From Mesorhizobium sp. (GTDB lineage: Bacteria; Pseudomonadota; Alphaproteobacteria; Rhizobiales; Rhizobiaceae), in the NCBI RefSeq assembly GCF_017306585.1, contig NZ_JAFKIC010000154.1:1-37906 (forward strand): DNA of 37,906 bases. Reading direction: 5' to 3'. The first letter of the stretch is position 1; the number at the start of each line of letters is the position of its first letter. The position numbers and the translations under genes are program-made. The notes under the pieces were generated by a model. It was not told the DNA's origin. It did no database searches and was given only the letters and a program-made list of their open reading frames with translations. Of this stretch, positions 8,688 to 17,292 are shown in pieces.

Positions 8688-9422
8688 ATGCCGGACGCAT
8701 TGATATCCATCGTCATTCCTTGCAGGAACGAGGCGGCAAACCTGCCGCTGCTGATCGACGAGATCGAGGCCGCGATGGCTGGACGCGACTTCGAACTGAT
8801 CATTGTCAATGACGGTTCGACCGACGACACAGCCGGTGTTCTTGCCCAGCAGGCAACACTTCGGTCCTTTCCGGTGCGTGAGTTGCGGCACCAGAAATCC
8901 GCCGGCCAGAGCCTGTCGGTCCGTTCGGGCGCCTGGGCGGCACGCGGCGGCATCGTCGCCACCATCGACGGCGACGGCCAGAACGATCCCCAGTATATTC
9001 CGGTGCTGGTCGACGCCCTGCGCCAGGCCGGTCCGGATTTCGGCGCCGCGCAGGGCCAGCGCCTGAAGCGCCGCGACAGCAAGGTCAAGCAACTGGCGTC
9101 GCGTTTCGCCAACTGGCTGCGCAACGCCATCCTGCATGACGAGACGCGGGATACCGGCTGCGGTCTGAAGGCGGTCCACACCGATATCCTGCGCAAGCTG
9201 CCGTTCTTCGACGGCACCCATCGCTTCGTCCCGGCCCTGGTCATCCAGGAAGGCTACCGCGTCGTGCATTGCGACGTCGTCGACCGCTCGCGCCGGCACG
9301 GCAAGTCGAACTACGGCATTTTCGACCGCGGGCTGCAGGGCGCACTCGATCTCGGCGGCGTCTGGTGGCTGCGCCGCAGGCGCCGCAGGATGCCAAAAGT
9401 AGAGGAAATCAAGCGTGGTTAA
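8688..9422 (+). CDS. family 2 glycosyltransferase, polyprenyl-phosphate sugar synthase type
   Basis: A 244-residue GT-A glycosyltransferase of the dolichol/undecaprenyl-phosphate sugar synthase type (ArnC, DPM1 and RgtE relatives). The nucleotide-sugar motifs are SIVIPCRNEA (7-16), NDGSTDD (41-47) and the metal-binding DGDGQNDP (94-101). A conserved GCGLKA block and a basic RSRRHGKSNYG block follow. It lacks the C-terminal membrane helices of ArnC. The ATG at 8688 gives MPDALISIVIP; its ribosome binding site is weak, and the frame is open upstream through the octamer array. The next gene starts inside its 3' end. By context it probably loads a sugar onto a lipid carrier for the downstream ArnT-like enzyme; galacturonic acid is plausible from rhizobial RgtE, but this is inferred. 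Confidence 0.85.
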   Translation: MPDALISIVIPCRNEAANLPLLIDEIEAAMAGRDFELIIVNDGSTDDTAGVLAQQATLRSFPVRELRHQKSAGQSLSVRSGAWAARGGIVATIDGDGQNDPQYIPVLVDALRQAGPDFGAAQGQRLKRRDSKVKQLASRFANWLRNAILHDETRDTGCGLKAVHTDILRKLPFFDGTHRFVPALVIQEGYRVVHCDVVDRSRRHGKSNYGIFDRGLQGALDLGGVWWLRRRRRRMPKVEEIKRG

Positions 9423-9747
9423 TGTGCTTCAGGAATTGGGGACCTGGCTTCATCAGGTCTTCATCAAGCAATTCGACGCCTGGGTTCTGCTCGGCTTCAT
9501 CGCACAGTTCTTCTTCACCATGCGCTTCGTCGTCCAGTGGCTGGCCTCCGAGAAGGCCAAGCGCAGCGTGGTGCCGGTAGCCTTCTGGTTCTTCTCCCTG
9601 TTCGGCGGCGGCCTGCTCCTGATCTATGCGATCCAGCGCCAGGACCCGGTGTTCATCGCCGGCCAGGCAATGGGCATGTTCATCTACATCAGGAATCTCT
9701 GGCTGATCGCCAATGAGCGCAAGGCGGCGATGAGCAAGGTTGATTGA
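9415..9747 (+). CDS. lipid-A-disaccharide synthase N-terminal domain (LAB_N) small membrane protein
   Basis: A 110-residue inner-membrane protein with three predicted helices matching the LAB_N family (PF07578): FIAQFFFTMRFVVQWLASE, then VPVAFWFFSLFGGGLLLIYA, then GQAMGMFIYIRNLWLI. The start is GTG, supported by GAGGAAA seven bases upstream, and it overlaps the preceding glycosyltransferase by eight bases. Such proteins commonly sit beside GT2 carrier-lipid glycosyltransferases and ArnT-like enzymes. A role as a membrane partner of the GT2 enzyme is plausible but not shown by the sequence. Confidence 0.9.
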   Translation: MVNVLQELGTWLHQVFIKQFDAWVLLGFIAQFFFTMRFVVQWLASEKAKRSVVPVAFWFFSLFGGGLLLIYAIQRQDPVFIAGQAMGMFIYIRNLWLIANERKAAMSKVD

Positions 9748-9803
9748 CATTCGGCGCGTGAGGACTTGGGCGTATCGGGAAAAATGATCGGCGAGGCTGA
9801 GGC

Positions 9804-11453
9804 ATGGCGTTGAACAGGAACTATATCCTCCTTTTCCTGTTCAGCCTGGTGATGACGGTTTCGGGGCTGGCATCCATGCCCCCTCTCGACCGCGACGAGC
9901 CGCGTTTCGTCCAGGCCACCAAGCAGATGGTCGAGAGCGGCGATTATGTCGACATCCGCTTCCAGGAGACATCGCGTTACCAGAAACCGATCGGCATCTA
10001 CTGGCTGCAATCGGCGGCCGTGACGTTGAGCGGGCAGGGCGCCGAGGCGCCGATCTGGGTTTATCGCACGATCTCCGCCCTCGGTATTGCTATCGCCGTG
10101 CTGGCGATCGCGTGGACGGGAACCAATCTTTTCGGTGCCAATGCCGGCATCGCCGCCGGTCTGGTGGTGGCGGCGATCTTCGCCACCGCTTTCGAGGGCC
10201 GCGACGCCAAGACCGATGCGATGCTGCTCGCCTGCTGCGTGGCTGCGCAAGGCGCGCTGGCGCAGATCTACCTGGCGGCGCGCCGCAACGAACCCGTCGG
10301 TGGCCATCTCTGGTGGATATTCTGGATCGCGCAAGGGGCGGCGATCCTGATCAAGGGGCCGATCGCGCCGCTGCTCTCGGCGTTGACCATCCTTACTCTC
10401 TTCGCCTTCGAACGCGACGGGCGCTGGCTGTCGAAGCTCAAGGTCGGGCGCGGCCTCTTGCTGGTCGTCATCATCGCTCTGCCCTGGCTCGCCGCGATCA
10501 CCTGGAAGAGCCACGGCGCCTTCCTGCAGCAGGCTGTCGGCAAGGACATGCTGGGCAAGGTCGCGTCGGGCGAGGAGTCACACGGCCTGCCGCCCGGCTT
10601 CTACATGTTGACCTATTCGCTGTTCATGTGGCCGTTCGGCCTGATCGCGGTCGGCGCCGGCCTGCAGGCCATCAACCGCCTGCGCGACGATCCGAGGCTG
10701 CGCTTCTGCCTTGCCTGGTACATTCCTTTCTGGCTGGTCTTCGAACTCATTCCGACGAAACTGCCGCACTACGTCCTGCCGGCCTATCCCGCCGTGGCGC
10801 TGCTGATCGGCTGGCTGCTGACGTTGCAGCCGCAGGATGCCAATGCGCCGCTCAGGCGCTGGCAGCAATGGCTGTGGTGGGCGACCGCTTTCGGACTGGT
10901 CGTGGTCAGCCTCGGTCTCGCGGCGGTCTGCATCGGCGCGCCGATATACCTGACCCATGCGTTCTCCTGGTGGAGCATTCCGGCCGCCGTCGCGGCACTT
11001 GGCGCCGGCTATTTCGCCTTTTCGCGCCAGTTGCAGGTCCCGCTGCATCGCATCGGCGCCGTCGCGGTTTGTGCCGGCGTTACCTATGCCTTGCTGTTCG
11101 GGATTATTGCGCCGTCCCTTAAGCCGATGTGGCTGAGCCCCGCCATCAAGCAGGCTGTGCTTGCCAACAAGCCATGCGACACGACGGTCCTTGCTTCATC
11201 GCGGTATCAGGAGCCGAGCCTGGTGTTCCTTGTGGGAACGAAGACGATGCTCACCAGCCTTGGCGGTGTGGCGGAACATCTGCTCGCCGACCCGGCCTGC
11301 GCCTTGGCGCTCGTACCGCTCGAGGACGAACAGAAGCTCAATGGCATGCTGTCGGTGCGCGACAAAGCGGCCAAGCGCCTCGCCGAAATCGACGGCCTCA
11401 ACTATTCGTCGGGAGACAAGCTGTCGCTCGGCCTTTATCGTGTGAACCAATGA
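9804..11453 (+). CDS. ArnT-like (GT39/GT83-type) polytopic glycosyltransferase
   Basis: A 549-residue membrane glycosyltransferase with about a dozen hydrophobic segments and a C-terminal soluble tail, the size of ArnT. The first periplasmic loop carries the conserved acidic motif PPLDRDEPRF (26-35) and the downstream YQKPIGIYWLQ block, as in ArnT and the rhizobial Rgt galacturonosyltransferases. A TKLPHYVLPAYPA block lies in the second half. These enzymes transfer a sugar from a polyprenyl-phosphate carrier to lipid A or LPS core at the periplasmic face. In M. loti, RgtF is reported to add galacturonic acid to lipid A position 1. This gene could be that enzyme or a paralogue; motifs cannot separate them. 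It follows the LAB_N gene by 56 bases. Confidence 0.88.
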   Translation: MALNRNYILLFLFSLVMTVSGLASMPPLDRDEPRFVQATKQMVESGDYVDIRFQETSRYQKPIGIYWLQSAAVTLSGQGAEAPIWVYRTISALGIAIAVLAIAWTGTNLFGANAGIAAGLVVAAIFATAFEGRDAKTDAMLLACCVAAQGALAQIYLAARRNEPVGGHLWWIFWIAQGAAILIKGPIAPLLSALTILTLFAFERDGRWLSKLKVGRGLLLVVIIALPWLAAITWKSHGAFLQQAVGKDMLGKVASGEESHGLPPGFYMLTYSLFMWPFGLIAVGAGLQAINRLRDDPRLRFCLAWYIPFWLVFELIPTKLPHYVLPAYPAVALLIGWLLTLQPQDANAPLRRWQQWLWWATAFGLVVVSLGLAAVCIGAPIYLTHAFSWWSIPAAVAALGAGYFAFSRQLQVPLHRIGAVAVCAGVTYALLFGIIAPSLKPMWLSPAIKQAVLANKPCDTTVLASSRYQEPSLVFLVGTKTMLTSLGGVAEHLLADPACALALVPLEDEQKLNGMLSVRDKAAKRLAEIDGLNYSSGDKLSLGLYRVNQ

Positions 11454-11483
11454 CGGCTGGTCGATGACAGGATCGAGTTTCCA

Positions 11484-12305
11484 ATGCTCGTGAGATCGCG
11501 CCCTCCGGTTTACGGTTCGCTGCTCGGGATAGGGCGGCGATCCCTGGATAATTTTCGCGACACGCTGCGCATCGCAAGGCAGCGTTTTGCCGTTCGACCG
11601 GCGCGCTATCCCAACGTCTCATGGTGGGCGTGGGTGCTGGTCTGGATCTTCCTGACGGGAGCTGCCTTTGTCCGCCTCGATACGCCGGCGGGCATGGCGC
11701 ACGGCCAATGGTCGCCAGGCGTGGCCAGGCTCGCCGAGTTCCTGACCCAGTTCGCCCTCGGCGGCTGGTATCTCATTCCGGCAGCGCTTCTGCTCGTCGC
11801 CGCCAACCTCACCGATTGGCGAAGCCTTTCGCGGCGCTCGCTGATGCTCGTCTACAACTGGACCTGCCTCGCATTCCTCGTGCTCAGCGCCGTCGGCCTG
11901 TCCGGGCTGCTGGTCAACATCCTGAAATATGCCATCGGGCGCGCCCGGCCGCTCTATTTCGATGACTTCGGCGTGCTTGCGTTGCACCCCTTCGCCTTCG
12001 ACGCGCGCTTTGCCGGCTTTCCTTCCGGCCATGCCACGACGATGGGCGCGGTGTTCGGCATCCTGCTGCTTCTGTTCCCGCGTCGCTGGTCTATAGCCCT
12101 GCTGGTCACCGCCTGCATCGCCTCGACCAGGGTCTTCGTCGGCGCTCACTATCCCAGCGATACTGTCGCCGGCTTCGGCCTCGGTTGCGCCTTTGCATTG
12201 GCATGCGGGCTGGTCTTTGCTCGGCTCGGCTTCATCTTCCGCCCGACACGAGCCGGCCTGCCTCTCCGCAAGGCGTCATTCCGCTTGATTGCTCCCCGGG
12301 AATAG
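11484..12305 (+). CDS. PAP2-family phosphatase, possibly a lipid A or isoprenyl phosphate phosphatase
   Basis: A 273-residue membrane phosphatase with the full acid-phosphatase signature: KX6RP (Lys148 to Arg155-Pro156), PSGH (180-183) and the third motif with Arg216, His222 and Asp226. Hydrophobic segments precede and separate these motifs. An N-terminal extension of about 45 residues is basic and cytoplasmic. PAP2 enzymes in this setting remove phosphate from lipid A (LpxE/LpxF) or from undecaprenyl pyrophosphate. Its place 30 bases after an ArnT-like transferase suggests it dephosphorylates the lipid A position that then receives sugar; this is inference. Confidence 0.85.
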   Translation: MLVRSRPPVYGSLLGIGRRSLDNFRDTLRIARQRFAVRPARYPNVSWWAWVLVWIFLTGAAFVRLDTPAGMAHGQWSPGVARLAEFLTQFALGGWYLIPAALLLVAANLTDWRSLSRRSLMLVYNWTCLAFLVLSAVGLSGLLVNILKYAIGRARPLYFDDFGVLALHPFAFDARFAGFPSGHATTMGAVFGILLLLFPRRWSIALLVTACIASTRVFVGAHYPSDTVAGFGLGCAFALACGLVFARLGFIFRPTRAGLPLRKASFRLIAPRE

Positions 12306-12307
12306 GT

Positions 12308-12330
12308 CGGCGCCGGATCGCCCGGCGTCG
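12308..12330. terminator. possible bidirectional hairpin between convergent genes
   Basis: CGCCGG (12311-12316) and CCGGCG (12322-12327) pair across a 5-base loop, with partial extension outward. It fills the 28-base gap between the convergent PAP2 and PaiB-like genes. There is no T-run on either side, so intrinsic termination is uncertain. Confidence 0.35.
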
Positions 12331-12333
12331 ATG

Positions 12334-12984
12334 CTAATTGCCGTCCAGACCGCCATAGGACCGTACCAGTTGGGCCATGCCCGACTGGCTTGCCGTCTCG
12401 GTCTCGAGGCCATGCGCGACGCCGGCGCGGTCGGCGACGGGGCGGTTCTGGCTGACCTTCCACTTGCCATGGATCTCGCTGATCTCGATTTCGAGGCCGA
12501 TAATGCCCTTGATCTGCGACTGGATGAACGGGGCGGGCGCGTCGGTCACCGCCCAGGGTGTTTCGCGCGTGCCTTCCTGAGACGCCGTCAGGTCGGCGAT
12601 CTGCCTGGCCAGCCAGTCCTGGTCGTCGATCACCTTCGCTGTGCCGCGTACCTGCACGACCGCGTAGTTCCAGGTCGGCACCACCTTGCCTGTCTCGCGC
12701 TTGGTTTCATACCAGGACGGCGTCACATAGGCGTCAGTACCCTGAAACACGATCAGGACAGGCGAGGCCGGATTTTCCGCGATGAGCTTCCACTGTGGAT
12801 TGGCCCTGGCCAGATGGGCGCGCAGCATGCCGTTCGGCAGCGCCGCCGCGTCGAGCAGGAAAGGGATGGCGTTGGCGACAGGGCCATCGGGGCCATTCGA
12901 GATCAGCATGCCGAGCGGGTGCGAGCGGATCAGTCCGTGCAGGACGTCCTGGCGCGTTTCCACGAAATGAGGAGGTTGGTACAT
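12334..12984 (-). CDS. PaiB-like FMN-binding protein (FMN_bind_2)
   Basis: A 216-residue split-barrel flavin-binding protein of the PaiB family (PF04299). It has the family N-terminus MYQPPHF, the HPLGML and NAIPFLLD strands, the ANPQWK block and the WYETK...VPTWNYAVV core. Bacillus subtilis PaiB was described as a negative regulator of sporulation and degradative enzyme genes, but most members have no proven DNA-binding role. The start was set at MYQPPHF, because 14 upstream in-frame residues do not fit the family, and AGGAG is not obvious in front. It is the last of three minus-strand genes (hydrolase, GNAT, this one). Confidence 0.9.
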   Translation of the reverse strand: MYQPPHFVETRQDVLHGLIRSHPLGMLISNGPDGPVANAIPFLLDAAALPNGMLRAHLARANPQWKLIAENPASPVLIVFQGTDAYVTPSWYETKRETGKVVPTWNYAVVQVRGTAKVIDDQDWLARQIADLTASQEGTRETPWAVTDAPAPFIQSQIKGIIGLEIEISEIHGKWKVSQNRPVADRAGVAHGLETETASQSGMAQLVRSYGGLDGN

Positions 12985-13050
12985 GCCTGTCACGCCTTCT
13001 TCGCTTCTTAGCCCGGCATTCTGCACCGTTCCGGCAGGCCGCGCTACAGG

Positions 13051-13488
13051 TCAGGCAGGCCTTGCCATATGGATCAGCGGAAACGGCTTGCCCGTGCCGT
13101 CGAGCTCTGAGCGTCCGACGGCTGCAAAGCCCAACTTGCGGTAGAAGGCGACCGCGCCCGGATTCTGTTCGTTGACATCGACCTCGATCCGGCCCTTGAG
13201 CACGGCGGCATGGTCCACCAGCCTTCTGCCGATTCCGGAGCCGTGACTGGCCGGATCGACGAAGAGCATTTCCAGCTTCGAACCGGACAGCCCGGCAAAA
13301 CCGCTCGATTGTCCTGTCTCGTCCAGAGCTACGAAAACCTCCAGCGCCGGCAGGTATTCATCGCGCACCAGCGGCAGGAAGAACTGGATATGGTCCTCGG
13401 TCAGAAAAAGATGCGTGGCCCGCACGGCGGCGAGCCAGATCTCGACCAGACGGGCATTGTCCGCCTGTTCATAGCCGCGAATGTGCAT
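13051..13488 (-). CDS. GNAT family N-acetyltransferase (YjaB-like)
   Basis: A 145-residue single-domain GNAT enzyme. The acetyl-CoA pyrophosphate-binding loop reads GSGIGRRL after the beta-4 strand LEMLFVDPA, and the C-terminal NPGAVAFYRKLGF segment is the conserved alpha-4/beta-6 region. The N-terminal IWLAAVRATHLFLTEDHI block resembles YjaB-type acetyltransferases. Its start is nine bases after the stop of the upstream hydrolase, so the two are likely co-transcribed. Substrate unknown. Confidence 0.87.
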   Translation of the reverse strand: MHIRGYEQADNARLVEIWLAAVRATHLFLTEDHIQFFLPLVRDEYLPALEVFVALDETGQSSGFAGLSGSKLEMLFVDPASHGSGIGRRLVDHAAVLKGRIEVDVNEQNPGAVAFYRKLGFAAVGRSELDGTGKPFPLIHMARPA

Positions 13489-13497
13489 TGCCTGGTC

Positions 13498-14172
13498 TTA
13501 GCGCAGCCGCTTCGGCCTCGGATCCGACAACTCGCCCGCCAGCCGGCGGTCGAGATAGTCGGCGCATTCCTGGATCAGCAGGTCGGCGTCGTTGGCGAAG
13601 AAGTGGTTGGCGCCGGGCAAGGTCTTCTGCGTGATGGTGATGCCCTTCTGCGTATGCAGCTTGTCGACCAGGCCTTGAACATCCTTCGGCGGCGCGACCT
13701 TGTCGGCATCGCCATGGATGATCAGGCCCGAAGACGGGCAGGGCGCCAGGAATGAGAAATCATAGGTGTTGGGCTGCGGCGCGATCGAGATGAAGCCTTC
13801 GATCTCGGGCCGGCGCATCAGAAGCTGCATGCCGATCCACGAACCGAAGGAATAGCCCGCGACCCAGCAGCTCTTGGAGTCCGGGTGCAAGGATTGCACC
13901 CAGTCGAGGGCGGCCGCCGCGTCGGACAATTCGCCGGTGCCGTGGTCGAATTCACCCTGGCTGCGGCCGATGCCGCGGAAATTGAAGCGCAGCGTGGTGA
14001 AATCGCGCTTCTGGAACATGTAGAAGAGGTCATAGACGATCTTGTTGTTCATCGTGCCGCCGAACTGCGGGTGCGGATGCAAGACGATGGCGATCGGCGC
14101 GCTCTTTTCCTTCGAGGGCTGGTAGCGACCCTCAAGGCGGCCGGCCGGACCGGTGAAAATGACCTCAGGCAT
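13498..14172 (-). CDS. alpha/beta hydrolase, COG2945 type
   Basis: A 224-residue alpha/beta hydrolase. The oxyanion region reads LHPHPQFGGTMNNK (31-44), the nucleophile elbow is GYSFGS with Ser108, the acid lies in HGDADKVAPP, and the catalytic histidine is in the PGANHFF block. The family includes uncharacterised esterases related to dienelactone hydrolases. The start MPEVIFTGPAG was preferred over an ATG four codons upstream on family fit. Its 5' region is shared with the divergent suf operon. Confidence 0.9.
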   Translation of the reverse strand: MPEVIFTGPAGRLEGRYQPSKEKSAPIAIVLHPHPQFGGTMNNKIVYDLFYMFQKRDFTTLRFNFRGIGRSQGEFDHGTGELSDAAAALDWVQSLHPDSKSCWVAGYSFGSWIGMQLLMRRPEIEGFISIAPQPNTYDFSFLAPCPSSGLIIHGDADKVAPPKDVQGLVDKLHTQKGITITQKTLPGANHFFANDADLLIQECADYLDRRLAGELSDPRPKRLR

Positions 14173-14239
14173 GAAATACTCCACGTGACATACAAGTGCG
14201 CGGCGCCTGGAACACTCCTCGGCCCCGCTTCCACAGACC

Positions 14240-14289
14240 TTGACGCAGGGCGAGCGTCTTCATAGAAGCTAGTTTAGAATTATTCAAAA
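14240..14289 (+). promoter_or_regulatory. suf operon promoter region with Irr-type iron control element
   Basis: TTTAGAA-TTA-TTCAAAA at 14273-14289 is one base from the symmetric rhizobial Irr-box (ICE) pattern TTTAGAA-N3-TTCTAAA. TTGACG (14240-14245) followed after 18 bases by TAGAAG (14264-14269) is a possible sigma-70-like promoter directly in front, which would place the box near the transcription start, a repressing position. Irr control of suf operons is described in rhizobia. The box lies 133 bases before the first suf start and about 100 bases before the divergent hydrolase start. Confidence 0.65.
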
Positions 14290-14353
14290 CTGGGTGGCCG
14301 AAACGCAATCGTCCGGCCGCCCGCGCCGCAAGCCGGGTAAATAGGACGGCTCG

Positions 14354-14369
14354 CCTTGGAATTTCAAGG
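14354..14369. promoter_or_regulatory. imperfect palindrome in the suf leader
   Basis: CCTTGGAATTTCAAGG is a 16-base near-palindrome with one mismatched pair, 54 bases before the first suf start. It could be a second operator or a leader hairpin. It does not match a RirA or IscR pattern that I know well enough to name. Confidence 0.3.
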
Positions 14370-14422
14370 AAATAACGCCATACGACAGCGGAATGGCGTC
14401 TGACGGGACTGAACGGACACAA

Positions 14423-15583
14423 ATGGCCGCAAAACGCGCCTATCTCGACTATAATGCCAGCGCCCCGCTGCTTGCGGCGGCACGCGAGGCCATGGTCGCG
14501 GCGTTCGATGCGGCCAATCCTTCCTCCGTCCATGGCGAAGGCCGCGCCGCGCGACGGCTGGTCGATAATGCCAGGCGCGACGTGGCGGCGCTCGTCAACG
14601 GCAAGCCCGAGCATGTCGTGTTCACCTCGGGCGCGACGGAAGCCGCCTCGACGCTGCTGACGCCGGACTGGCAGATGGGGCGGGGTGCGGTGCGCATGAG
14701 CCGCCTCTATGTCTGCGCGGCTGACCATCCCTGCCTGTTGAACGGTGGGCGTTTTCCCTCGACCCAGGTGACGCGGATCGGTGTCGATGGCGACGGTATT
14801 GTCGATCTCGACGTCTTGACGGCGGCGCTCGGTGCCCACGACAAGGCCGAAGGCCTGCCCTTGGTCGCGATCCATGCCGCCAACAACGAAACCGGCGTCA
14901 TCCAGCCTCTCGGTCGCATCGCCGAGATCGTCAGGGCTGCCGGCGGGGTTCTCGTCGTCGATGCCGTCCAGGCTGCCGGCCGTATTTCGATCGATATGTC
15001 AGCGGGTTACGCCGATTATCTGATTCTGTCCTCGCACAAGATCGGCGGCCCCAAGGGCGTCGGCGCCTTTGTCGCCGCTTCCGATCTGATGATGCCAAGA
15101 CCGCTGATCAATGGCGGCGGCCAGGAAAAGGGCCATCGCGCCGGCACCGAGAACCTGCCCGGTATCGCCGGTTTTGGTGCGGCGGCCCGGGAAGCTGTGA
15201 GCGGACTGAAGACGATCGAAGCCGTGCGTCGGCGCCGCGATGAGTTCGAAACCATCGTGAAAACGCTGGTGCCGGACGTGGAAATCTTCGGAACCGGCGC
15301 GCCAAGGCTTGCCAACACGATATTCTTCGCTATTCCCGGCGTCAAGGCCGAGACGGCGCAGATCGCCTTCGATCTCGCAGGCATTGCCCTGTCGGCCGGC
15401 TCCGCCTGTTCGTCGGGCAAGGTCGGGCCGAGCCACGTGCTGAAAGCGATGGGACACGGTGACAGTCACGGCGCCCTGCGTGTCTCGATCGGTGCGGCGA
15501 CGGCTGCCGAGGACATGGAACTGTTTCGCAACGCGCTCGCGGCGATCGCCGCGCGCCGGGTGCACAAGGGTGAAGCCGCGTAG
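14423..15583 (+). CDS. sufS2: cysteine desulfurase, IscS/NifS-like, first gene of the suf operon
   Basis: A 386-residue PLP-dependent class V aminotransferase that takes sulfur from cysteine for Fe-S cluster assembly. The N-terminus YLDYNASAP, the NNETGVIQPL block, the PLP lysine Lys206 in LSSHKIGGPKG and the persulfide cysteine Cys329 in SAGSACSSGK are all present, so it is of group I (IscS/NifS) rather than SufS type. ATG at 14423 fits the family; an in-frame ATG 30 bases upstream is possible. In rhizobia the operon is known to open with such a second desulfurase (sufS2). An Irr-type box lies upstream, and a 186-base gap precedes sufB. Confidence 0.9.
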   Translation: MAAKRAYLDYNASAPLLAAAREAMVAAFDAANPSSVHGEGRAARRLVDNARRDVAALVNGKPEHVVFTSGATEAASTLLTPDWQMGRGAVRMSRLYVCAADHPCLLNGGRFPSTQVTRIGVDGDGIVDLDVLTAALGAHDKAEGLPLVAIHAANNETGVIQPLGRIAEIVRAAGGVLVVDAVQAAGRISIDMSAGYADYLILSSHKIGGPKGVGAFVAASDLMMPRPLINGGGQEKGHRAGTENLPGIAGFGAAAREAVSGLKTIEAVRRRRDEFETIVKTLVPDVEIFGTGAPRLANTIFFAIPGVKAETAQIAFDLAGIALSAGSACSSGKVGPSHVLKAMGHGDSHGALRVSIGAATAAEDMELFRNALAAIAARRVHKGEAA

Positions 15584-15769
15584 CGGTTGGACGATTTTGG
15601 GCCTTTCGGCCTGGTAGAGCCGTGCGTTTCATGTTGGCCGGGTGAATTTCCGGTCGAGGCGCACTATATGGAACTTGCGCTGCCGCGGACGCTGCCTGGG
15701 CGTTCATTTCGGCGGTGCCATAGTTTGAAAACTGTCGGGCCTTGACCCCGGCGTGGATGGAGAACGCAT

Positions 15770-17287
15770 ATGCCTGCTGTGCAGGACACGATCGATCGGG
15801 TCCGAAAGATCGACGTCGACCAATACAAATATGGATTCGAGACCGAGATCGCTGTCGACAAGGCCCCCAAGGGCCTGAGCGAAGACATCATCCGTTTCAT
15901 CTCGGCCAAGAAGGACGAACCGTCCTGGATGCTGGAGTGGCGCCTGGAAGCCTATCGGCGCTGGCTGACGCTGGAAGAGCCGACCTGGGCGCGCGTCGAC
16001 TATCCCAAGATCGATTTCCAGGACATTTATTATTACGCGGCGCCGAAGAGCACGCCGGGCCCGACCTCGCTGAGCGACGTCGACCCCGAAATTCTGAAGG
16101 TCTACGAAAAGCTTGGCATCCCGCTGAAGGAGCAGGAAATCCTCGCCGGCGTGCAGAAGACCGATGCCTCGGAGCTCGAGGAAGCCAGCGACAACGTCTA
16201 CAAGTCGGGCCGCGTCGCCGTCGATGCGGTATTCGATTCCGTGTCCGTGGTCACCACCTTCAAGAAGGAACTGGCGCAGGCCGGCGTCATCTTCTGCTCG
16301 ATCTCGGAAGCGATCCGCGAGCATCCTGAACTGGTGCAGAAATATTTGGGCTCGGTTGTGCCGACTTCGGACAATTTCTACGCCACGCTGAATTCGGCCG
16401 TCTTCACCGATGGCTCCTTCGTCTTCGTGCCCAAGGGCGTGCGCTGCCCGATGGAGCTGTCGACCTATTTCCGCATGAACGAGAAGAACACCGGCCAGTT
16501 CGAGCGCAGGCTGATCATTGCCGAGGAGGGCGCTTACGTCTCCTATCTCGAAGGCTGCACGGCGCCGCAGCGCGACGAGAACCAGCTGCATGCCGCCGTC
16601 GTCGAACTGGTGGCGCTCGACGACGCCGAGATCAAATATTCGACGGTTCAGAACTGGTACCCGGGCGACGCCGAAGGCAAGGGCGGCATCTACAACTTCG
16701 TCACCAAGCGCGGCGACTGCCGTGGCGATCGTTCGAAGATTTCGTGGACCCAGGTCGAAACCGGTTCGGCCATCACCTGGAAATATCCGAGCTGCATCCT
16801 GCGCGGCGACGATTCCCAGGGCGAGTTCTATTCAATCGCGGTTTCGAACGGCTACCAGCAGGTCGACAGCGGCACCAAGATGATCCATCTCGGCAAGAAC
16901 ACGTCGAGCCGCATCATTTCAAAGGGCATCGCCGCCGGCTTCTCGCAGAACACCTATCGCGGCCAGGTCTCGGCGCACCGCAAGGCGTCCAACTCGCGCA
17001 ACTTCACCAATTGCGATAGCCTGCTGATCGGCGACCAGTGCGGCGCGCACACCGTGCCCTACATGGAAGCCAAGAACGCAACCGCCAAGTTCGAGCACGA
17101 AGCGACGACCTCGAAAATATCAGAGGACCAGAAGTTCTACGTGATGCAGCGCGGCATTCCAGAGGAGGAGGCGATCGCGCTGATCGTCAACGGCTTCGTC
17201 AAGGATGTCATCCAGCAGTTGCCGATGGAGTTCGCGGTCGAGGCGCAGAAGCTGATCGGCATCTCGCTCGAGGGTTCGGTGGGCTGA
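15770..17287 (+). CDS. sufB: Fe-S cluster assembly scaffold SufB
   Basis: A 505-residue scaffold subunit that, with SufC and SufD, builds Fe-S clusters. It has the SufB signatures: [36 protein letters not shown], a beta-helix core ending in the [18 protein letters not shown] block with the conserved cysteine used for sulfur handling, and the C-terminal [17 protein letters not shown] motif. ATG at 15770 follows TGGAGAA. It is preceded by 186 bases without a gene, which could contain an internal promoter, and is followed five bases after its stop by a small membrane-protein gene instead of sufC. Confidence 0.97.
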   Translation: MPAVQDTIDRVRKIDVDQYKYGFETEIAVDKAPKGLSEDIIRFISAKKDEPSWMLEWRLEAYRRWLTLEEPTWARVDYPKIDFQDIYYYAAPKSTPGPTSLSDVDPEILKVYEKLGIPLKEQEILAGVQKTDASELEEASDNVYKSGRVAVDAVFDSVSVVTTFKKELAQAGVIFCSISEAIREHPELVQKYLGSVVPTSDNFYATLNSAVFTDGSFVFVPKGVRCPMELSTYFRMNEKNTGQFERRLIIAEEGAYVSYLEGCTAPQRDENQLHAAVVELVALDDAEIKYSTVQNWYPGDAEGKGGIYNFVTKRGDCRGDRSKISWTQVETGSAITWKYPSCILRGDDSQGEFYSIAVSNGYQQVDSGTKMIHLGKNTSSRIISKGIAAGFSQNTYRGQVSAHRKASNSRNFTNCDSLLIGDQCGAHTVPYMEAKNATAKFEHEATTSKISEDQKFYVMQRGIPEEEAIALIVNGFVKDVIQQLPMEFAVEAQKLIGISLEGSVG

Positions 17288-17292
17288 CGACG

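Noticed and set aside
15584-15769. Possible small RNA or extra gene in the 186-base gap before sufB
   Set aside because: Only a weak 4-bp GGCC stem and no convincing promoter or ribosome site were seen.
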